This document shows positions 6,582 through 11,045 of a stretch of DNA of 11,045 nucleotides, one piece after another. The notes beneath the pieces were generated by a model. The model searched no databases. It was given only the letters and a program-made list of their open reading frames with translations, and was not told the origin of the DNA. How positions within the stretch are numbered: position 1 is the stretch's first letter; each line of letters starts with the position of its first letter. The stretch spans positions 1 through 11,045 of the forward strand of contig JAEWEO010000239.1 of assembly GCA_023389295.1 (NCBI GenBank). The letters are read 5' to 3'. The position numbers and the translations under genes are program-made. This DNA comes from Bacillota bacterium. GTDB taxonomy: Bacteria; Bacillota; Clostridia; Lachnospirales; Lachnospiraceae.

Positions 6582-7076
6582 CTATTTGTTATTATTCTTA
6601 GCTGCTTTCTCTACCCATACACCTAAATTGCTATATCCATCATCATACACATAATCATATATTTTATCACATATTTTATCAAAGTAAGCAGGTACATTGT
6701 TGTTATAATAACCTATCACTTCATGAATATTTCCTTTCTGAGAAATTTGCTGTGTTCTTGCATCTTTGATATTATTAATATGTACGCCAATAATACCGTT
6801 TCCTCTTTCTATACTTTTACATATCTCATATTGTACAAAAGGTCTTTTCAATGTTTCTGAACCTAATAATACAACTGTTACTGATGTCCCCTCTAATTGG
6901 CTATCTATCCACTTTTTCACGGAAACTTCACCTTGTCTTTTGAGGTTTTCAAATTCTGCTCTATCTATAATCTTAGATGCTAATTGCCCTCCTTGAGTTA
7001 CCCAGCGATTTCTTACAGTCATAACTCTCATTATATCATTATCATAATGAAAACTATAAAATACTTTTCGTGCCAT
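6582..7076 (-). CDS. ThsB-like TIR protein (MTH538/DUF1863 TIR-like fold)
   Basis: The protein has 164 residues and resembles ThsB, the Thoeris infection sensor. Those TIR enzymes convert NAD+ into a nucleotide signal that switches on an effector. The N-terminal strand KVFYSFHYDND (4-14) with VRNRW (21-25) is typical of the MTH538 TIR-like family. KKWIDSQLEGTSVTVVLLGS (54-73) and VQYEICKSI (81-89) follow; Glu84 in YEI is the likely catalytic glutamate. The GNGIIGVHINNIKD segment (92-105) also matches. The ATG at 7076 has a strong AAGGAGGT. It is the third gene of an operon with another TIR gene and a membrane protein, 22 nt after the latter. No ThsA of the SIR2/SLOG type is in the window. Family call is firm; participation in Thoeris-like defence is inference. 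Confidence 0.85.
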   Translation of the reverse strand: MARKVFYSFHYDNDIMRVMTVRNRWVTQGGQLASKIIDRAEFENLKRQGEVSVKKWIDSQLEGTSVTVVLLGSETLKRPFVQYEICKSIERGNGIIGVHINNIKDARTQQISQKGNIHEVIGYYNNNVPAYFDKICDKIYDYVYDDGYSNLGVWVEKAAKNNNK

Positions 7077-7098
7077 TTGTCTTACCTCCTTAAATATA

Positions 7099-7533
7099 TC
7101 ACTTCAATAAAATACCAGCGATAGCTAGCCCTATGATAATAGATAAATATAACGGCCATTCTGTTTTTGACCACATAACTTTAATAAAACAATATTTACA
7201 AGTAGTATATTGATTCAGAGGAAATTCAAAGCTTCGAACATTAATTCTGTCTTTTTCCGAAGTTAATTCAGCAACATCATTATATATACCCCGAAGTTTG
7301 CGTTCTTGCTGTAAGTAATAAGAATCTAATAACCAAAATAAAATAACCGGAGCTATAGCAACAAATATAAATGCTACATTTCCTTTACTTTTTTCGTCTA
7401 TTGTAGATGCATAAACAGCAAGAAGTGCTGATACTATTGTTATAGTCCAACCTTTCATCTGAAATGAGCACTGATTCATTCTAGCAATATTCGATTGTAA
7501 AAATTCAAGATGCTTAATCTTATCATTATCCAT
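7099..7533 (-). CDS. Small membrane protein with three predicted helices, unknown family
   Basis: I do not recognise a named family. The 144-residue protein has an amphipathic N-terminal part (1-25). Two helices close together follow, at about 28-44 (WTITIVSALLAVYAS) and 51-70 (VAFIFVAIAPVILFWLL). A polar stretch contains DSYYLQQERKLRGIYNDV (70-87), and a last helix lies at about 126-143. There is no signal peptide and no visible ligand-binding or catalytic domain. The layout recalls SLATT-type two-helix effectors of CBASS-like systems, a resemblance rather than an identification. It sits between two TIR genes, 18 and 22 nt from its neighbours, which suggests a pore-forming effector triggered by a TIR product, or a membrane partner of the TIRs. 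ATG at 7533 has GAGGG about 11 nt upstream. Confidence 0.75.
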   Translation of the reverse strand: MDNDKIKHLEFLQSNIARMNQCSFQMKGWTITIVSALLAVYASTIDEKSKGNVAFIFVAIAPVILFWLLDSYYLQQERKLRGIYNDVAELTSEKDRINVRSFEFPLNQYTTCKYCFIKVMWSKTEWPLYLSIIIGLAIAGILLK

Positions 7534-7551
7534 TTAACATTACCCTCTTCC

Positions 7552-8127
7552 TTATTTTCTCAACCATTTCTCTAATGGTACTATTGTCACAGAACCATCA
7601 TCTTTTATTGTTCGCACATAAAATCCGCGAGAAATAGGTTCACCACTTGTATATCTTTCACTTCCATCATAATATGATATGAATGGGTAGATTGACATAT
7701 ATTCATTTCCTTTATATGATGAATCATATTGACCTTTGGGTTTTATAGGAAATAGTGCAATATTACTTTCATACTTATGAGCATCTCCATACCCTAATTC
7801 CCAATTGCACCATTTTGAATCTATCGCTCCGTTAGTTGCAAGTAGAATAAATTTATCACATTTTTTTATTCTATCTTTGATTTTTCTTGCTGTTTCTCCA
7901 GAAGTCGTTATTGGCATAGATGTATCTCGACTATCAATATATATTCTAACCTTATATTGCGATTCTAATAAGCCAATAATTCCTTGTAAATCATCTAAAT
8001 CATCGTGTTTATGAGATATAAATACCGTGGTTTCTGCTTGGGCAAATTCATAAATTGCTCGTTTTTCCATTTCCAAATTACTCTTCTTATAACTGTTAAA
8101 TTCACCTTGCTCAAATACTCTTTTCAA
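7552..8127 (-). CDS. TIR-domain protein
   Basis: A Toll/interleukin-1 receptor domain covers about residues 33-130. The first strand is TVFISHKHDD (34-43), followed by IYIDSRDT (62-69) and CDKFILLATNGAIDSKWCNWELGYG (90-114). Glu110 in NWELG is the expected catalytic glutamate of NAD-consuming TIR enzymes. The C-terminal 60 residues contain GRGFY-like and VPLEKWL elements found in many bacterial stand-alone TIR proteins. The start is TTG at 8127, chosen because AGGAGGGG (8140-8133) lies just upstream; the in-frame ATG at residue 20 has no such site. It is the first gene of the operon and has a clear promoter. It belongs to a different TIR branch from the ThsB-like protein two genes on. Host and phage targets are unknown. 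Confidence 0.85.
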   Translation of the reverse strand: MKRVFEQGEFNSYKKSNLEMEKRAIYEFAQAETTVFISHKHDDLDDLQGIIGLLESQYKVRIYIDSRDTSMPITTSGETARKIKDRIKKCDKFILLATNGAIDSKWCNWELGYGDAHKYESNIALFPIKPKGQYDSSYKGNEYMSIYPFISYYDGSERYTSGEPISRGFYVRTIKDDGSVTIVPLEKWLRK

Positions 8128-8178
8128 ATTATCCCCTCCTATGTCATATCTATAGTTTTATATTATTATTCAAGGTAA

Positions 8179-8206
8179 ATTATATCATATAATAATGTAT
8201 TATCAA
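8179..8206 (-). promoter_or_regulatory. Promoter of the TIR-membrane-ThsB operon
   Basis: TTGATA (8201-8206), a 16-nt spacer and a consensus TATAAT (8179-8184) preceded by TGA form a strong promoter. Transcription would start near 8172, about 45 nt before the TTG start codon. No attenuator is visible in the leader. Confidence 0.7.
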
Positions 8207-8289
8207 GCAAAAAACTCCATAATTTTCTATATTTAGTAAAACACATTTGTTAAAATGTAACAGAATAAATATACTACTAAAATCCACCA

Positions 8290-8325
8290 AGTATCAATAT
8301 TTAATTGTAAATATATAGAGATACT
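8290..8325. repeat. Inverted repeat between divergent TIR and GIY-YIG genes
   Basis: AGTATC (8290-8295) and ATATTTA (8297-8303) pair with TAAATAT (8308-8314) and GATACT (8320-8325), with a 4-nt loop and an asymmetric internal loop. The 295-nt intergenic stretch 8128-8422 is otherwise very AT-rich, with the TIR promoter at its left end. The repeat may be an operator or an RNA hairpin; no U-run follows it. Confidence 0.4.
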
Positions 8326-8422
8326 ATACTTAGCTAAATATTTTTTCTCATTATGCATGTATAATGTTCCAATAAATGGTAATCCTTGAAATACAACAAA
8401 ACATTTAGGAGGATACATAATA

Positions 8423-9148
8423 ATGAGAAAAATTAATGGTGCAATTTATAAATGCACAAATTTAGTAACTGGAAAGATTTACATAGGGCAAACTAAGGAA
8501 TTTAACAAAAGAAAATCATCTCACAAATATTTTTCAGAACACGGATATCCCGGTAAATTAAATACAAGTATTAGGAAATATGGCTGGGAAAATCATGATT
8601 GGTGCATACTAGAATATGGAATTACCAACCAAAAGATTTTAGATGAACGTGAACAATATTGGATTTCTGAATATAGGAGTAATATTGACGGGCTAAATAT
8701 ATCGCCCGGCGGACATAAACTGTCTGAAGAAGGATTACATAATGTAAGATTAAAGAATAGCATGAAGAGAGCTAATCTTACAGAAGATATCGTTTCCAAT
8801 ATAAAAGAAAACCTTGCTAATGGACTTGGAGTTATAAAAGTATGTCGAAAATTTAATTTACCTTATACAACTATCAGGGAAATTAAAGCATGCAATATAT
8901 GGGCTTGGGTTAGAGAAGATCTTAATGATTCAATCATTAAAAAGACAAAGAAAGTACATCGTAGAGTAATTCCACATCGAGGTGTTAGGCAGCATGATCC
9001 TATTTCAATGAAGGTCATTAAGACTTTTGAGACATTGCATGAAGCGCAAAAAGCAACAGGCGTTTTTAGTACTAATATCAGCAAATGCTGTAGAGGAGTT
9101 TCCGGCTTTGTAACAGCAGGAGGTTATCGTTGGACATATAGATTTTAG
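8423..9148 (+). CDS. GIY-YIG homing endonuclease with NUMOD-type DNA-binding tail
   Basis: This is a site-specific DNA nuclease of the group I intron/free-standing homing endonuclease class. The N-terminal catalytic domain (about 1-95) shows GAIYKCTN and GKIYIGQT, the GIY and YIG strands. Arg30 in FNKRK aligns with Arg27 of I-TevI, and Glu77 in EREQYWI aligns with Glu75. GGHKLSEEGL (96-105) resembles the start of a NUMOD3 motif, 120-165 looks like a helix-turn-helix (VCRKFNLPYTTIREI), and 186-241 matches NUMOD1, ending in GGYRWTYRF. The start at 8423 has AGGAGG 10 nt upstream. It is opposite in direction to its neighbours and I found no clear intron core around it, so it is probably free-standing. 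All catalytic residues are intact. It may be a selfish gene targeting a related locus. Confidence 0.9.
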   Translation: MRKINGAIYKCTNLVTGKIYIGQTKEFNKRKSSHKYFSEHGYPGKLNTSIRKYGWENHDWCILEYGITNQKILDEREQYWISEYRSNIDGLNISPGGHKLSEEGLHNVRLKNSMKRANLTEDIVSNIKENLANGLGVIKVCRKFNLPYTTIREIKACNIWAWVREDLNDSIIKKTKKVHRRVIPHRGVRQHDPISMKVIKTFETLHEAQKATGVFSTNISKCCRGVSGFVTAGGYRWTYRF

Positions 9149-9365
9149 AACATAAATAGTTTGGCATCTATTGCTAATGGCTTAGCATGTTTTGATATTT
9201 TATCAATTATTTAGTATTATTGTTTAACGCTTAATAAATACGGCAAGACTATAAATGCCAATTCAGAGAGTAGCTATCCTAACTTGGCTTAAAAAGCATC
9301 TATGTTTTTTACATAGATGCTTTTTAATTAGTGTATATGTAGCTTCCCTAATACTCGATCACTGA
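9149..9365. other. Intergenic spacer between GIY-YIG and hsdR genes
   Basis: The 217-nt spacer holds no open frame that I can support. It contains a short palindrome TTGATA-TTT-TATCAA (9192-9206), which could be a weak terminator for the endonuclease gene, and the strong terminator at 9291-9325. The stretch 9241-9290 has an AAGACTATA sequence that superficially recalls a group I intron core, but its expected pairing partner is missing. Confidence 0.5.
9291..9325. terminator. Bidirectional terminator between convergent genes
   Basis: A perfect 15-bp stem (9291-9305 with 9311-9325) has a T5 loop, with A5 opening and T5 closing the stem. It serves the endonuclease gene from the left and the restriction gene from the right. 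Confidence 0.88.
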
Positions 9366-11045
9366 TTAAATATCTGAACCATATTGGGATGGGTGTTCTG
9401 CCACCATCGGCAAATTACTTTGTATGTTTGAATTATATTCCAACGTTTCACCTTCCGACTTAGCAAACGACACAGAACCACCAATTCCAAAGTACTTCTC
9501 AAAAAAAGTCTTCAGTTTATTAATGACATTCTGCTTTTTCTCGGCTCTGCCACCACCGCCGAATCTGGAGACGGGTGGCATGATTTTGTCAATATCTGTA
9601 CCAGCAGTTTTGATTTCACCATCTCGGAATGCATTGTCGAGGAATTTCCGGGTATCTTCCGATTTCAATTTCTCTTCTGTGATAATCGTCTCAAGTTCCC
9701 ACTCACGCTGTTCAACAACGTAATCATGCCATTCTGTCATGATATCATCTGTGTCATTAATGCCTGCAATGAATGTTTCGATAAGCTGTTTCTTGCTGCG
9801 AAGTTCTGGGCTTGCATCAATTGCTTTCTTTATGGTAATAAGAACCTCTTTATCTTCGCAATGGGCGTCATGGTACTTCTTAACAAGCATCAGAATATAA
9901 TCGATATTAATCTCAATCTGCTTAATCAGTTCAACTTCAAACACAATATCATCAATAATATCCGTGCTTTCTCCGGATTCTCGCTTACGTTTCCATTCAT
10001 CACGTAAATCCTGGTACCGGCCAAGGTAATCTTGCAAATCCCGTTCCGTAATCAGTTCTTTGTCTTGGAATTCATCAAAAGATGCCAGTAGATTTCTCAT
10101 ACGCAGGATCGCACCAAACAGGGAGATGAAGTCCTTTTGATTTTGCTCTCCAACTATTTGAGGCTCTGTAAGCGGAAACTTATCACTTAGTTCCTCCATC
10201 ATATCCACATATCCCGGCATTACTTTATCATTCGCAGAAATATATCCGTAATAATAATCCTTGAAACTCTGGAGTAAAACGATTCCGCCTGCATTCTTAT
10301 CACCAAAGAGAGATATAGCACTATCTACACGCTTTTGTAGGTTTCTAAAGCATATTATATTACCAAAGGTCTTTATAGAATTTAATATACGATTGGTTCT
10401 GGAAAATGCCTGAATTAACCCGTGCATTTTCAGATTCTTATCTACCCATAGGGTATTTAGTGTGGTAGCATCAAAACCCGTGAGGAACATATTTACTACA
10501 ATCAGCAAATCCAGATCCTTGTTTTTCATACGCAAGGATACATCTTTATAATAGTTTTGGAATTTATCACTGGATGTATCATAATTGGTATGAAACATTT
10601 CATTATAATCATGGATAGCTGCTTCAAGGAAATCATGAGAGTTCTGGTCAAGAGCAGAGGTGTCCTCTGAATTCTCTTCGTCCAAGATACCATCGGTTTC
10701 TTCCTCGTTTGCACCATAACTGAAAATAGTAGCCACACGCAGTTTTTTTGTTGAATCGACAGCCATCTGCCTTTGAAATTCCTGATAATATAACTTAGCC
10801 ATAGACACAGAAGCTACAGCAAAGATGGAATTGAATCCACTGATACGCTGTTTCTGTTTGATTTCTTCCACAGCACCTCTTTCGGCAGAGGCTACTTCTG
10901 CAATATTAGTTAGAGTATTAAATATGTAAGTCTTATCCCCTCGATAGGTCTTCTGATCGAAGTGCTCCAGAATGTATTTTGTCACAAGAGCAATACGTTG
11001 CGGTGCCATCATTGCCTTTTCACGGTTGATGTCATACACCATTTC
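9366..11045 (-). CDS. hsdR: Type I restriction enzyme R subunit (HsdR), C-terminal part
   Basis: This is the motor and nuclease subunit of a type I restriction-modification complex; with HsdM and HsdS it translocates and cuts unmodified foreign DNA. About 560 residues are visible and the frame stays open to the window edge: the codon before the ATG at 11042 is an in-frame GAA. The start lies outside, and the nuclease domain and first helicase motifs must be there too. What remains is the second RecA-like helicase lobe, with VVNMFLTGFDA (182-192 of the visible part) and LIQAFSRTNR (209-218) as motifs V and VI. A helical C-terminal region ends with FEKYFGIGG and a polar tail. FGGGGRAEKKQNV near the end is typical of the family. 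hsdM and hsdS would be expected upstream, beyond 11045. It ends 40 nt from the shared terminator. Confidence 0.92.
   Translation of the reverse strand, partial: EMVYDINREKAMMAPQRIALVTKYILEHFDQKTYRGDKTYIFNTLTNIAEVASAERGAVEEIKQKQRISGFNSIFAVASVSMAKLYYQEFQRQMAVDSTKKLRVATIFSYGANEEETDGILDEENSEDTSALDQNSHDFLEAAIHDYNEMFHTNYDTSSDKFQNYYKDVSLRMKNKDLDLLIVVNMFLTGFDATTLNTLWVDKNLKMHGLIQAFSRTNRILNSIKTFGNIICFRNLQKRVDSAISLFGDKNAGGIVLLQSFKDYYYGYISANDKVMPGYVDMMEELSDKFPLTEPQIVGEQNQKDFISLFGAILRMRNLLASFDEFQDKELITERDLQDYLGRYQDLRDEWKRKRESGESTDIIDDIVFEVELIKQIEINIDYILMLVKKYHDAHCEDKEVLITIKKAIDASPELRSKKQLIETFIAGINDTDDIMTEWHDYVVEQREWELETIITEEKLKSEDTRKFLDNAFRDGEIKTAGTDIDKIMPPVSRFGGGGRAEKKQNVINKLKTFFEKYFGIGGSVSFAKSEGETLEYNSNIQSNLPMVAEHPSQYGSDI

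Noticed and set aside
8233..8418. 61-codon minus-strand frame upstream of the TIR operon
   Set aside because: It has no ribosome binding site, lies upstream of the TIR promoter and has a composition that AT-rich spacer can give by chance.
8130..9365. Group I intron surrounding the GIY-YIG gene
   Set aside because: The AAGACTATA stretch near 9246 recalls an intron core, but I could not find a matching P7 partner or exon continuity on the two sides. A covariance model search would settle it.
1..11045. CRISPR array, rRNA or tRNA genes, insertion sequence ends
   Set aside because: I saw no regularly spaced repeats, no tRNA-like cloverleaf and no transposase or terminal inverted repeats of the insertion sequence type.

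Overview
The window looks like a low-GC, endospore-forming Firmicute, most likely a Clostridia or Lachnospiraceae-type genome. The reasons are strong AGGAGG-type ribosome binding sites, a T-box leader, a THF riboswitch, a pyrophosphate-type phosphofructokinase and a CotJC-type spore-coat Mn-catalase. This placement is inference from gene content only.

Left half (1-5760), ordinary chromosome, all genes on the minus strand. Reading in the direction of transcription there are three units. First is a Trp T-box leader, then an ABC transporter of the TrpXYZ type: lipoprotein binding protein, permease and ATPase. The predicted specifier codon is UGG, so leader and transporter both point to tryptophan. 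Second is a THF riboswitch followed about 230 nt later by a FolT-type ECF folate S component. Third is a PPi-dependent-type 6-phosphofructokinase with its own promoter. Each unit has a recognisable promoter, and the first two end in clear hairpin terminators.

Junction (about 6181). A cotJC-like gene is cut off exactly inside its conserved metal-binding motif. Only the C-terminal two-thirds is present, and the DNA beyond the break is unrelated and AT-rich. The break is a candidate edge of an inserted element.

Right half (6182-11045), an accessory defence-type region. A compact minus-strand operon encodes a classical TIR protein, a small three-helix membrane protein and a ThsB-like TIR protein. 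Two overlapping micro-ORFs follow, then a strong terminator. This resembles a Thoeris-type antiphage system, but no SIR2/SLOG or macro-domain ThsA is visible. The membrane protein would be the obvious effector candidate. Next to it, on the plus strand, is a free-standing GIY-YIG homing endonuclease. After a shared bidirectional terminator comes the C-terminal half of a type I restriction subunit HsdR on the minus strand, which runs off the window.

The most interesting content is the two-TIR plus membrane-protein operon with its micro-ORFs, and the split spore-coat gene at the edge of the island.
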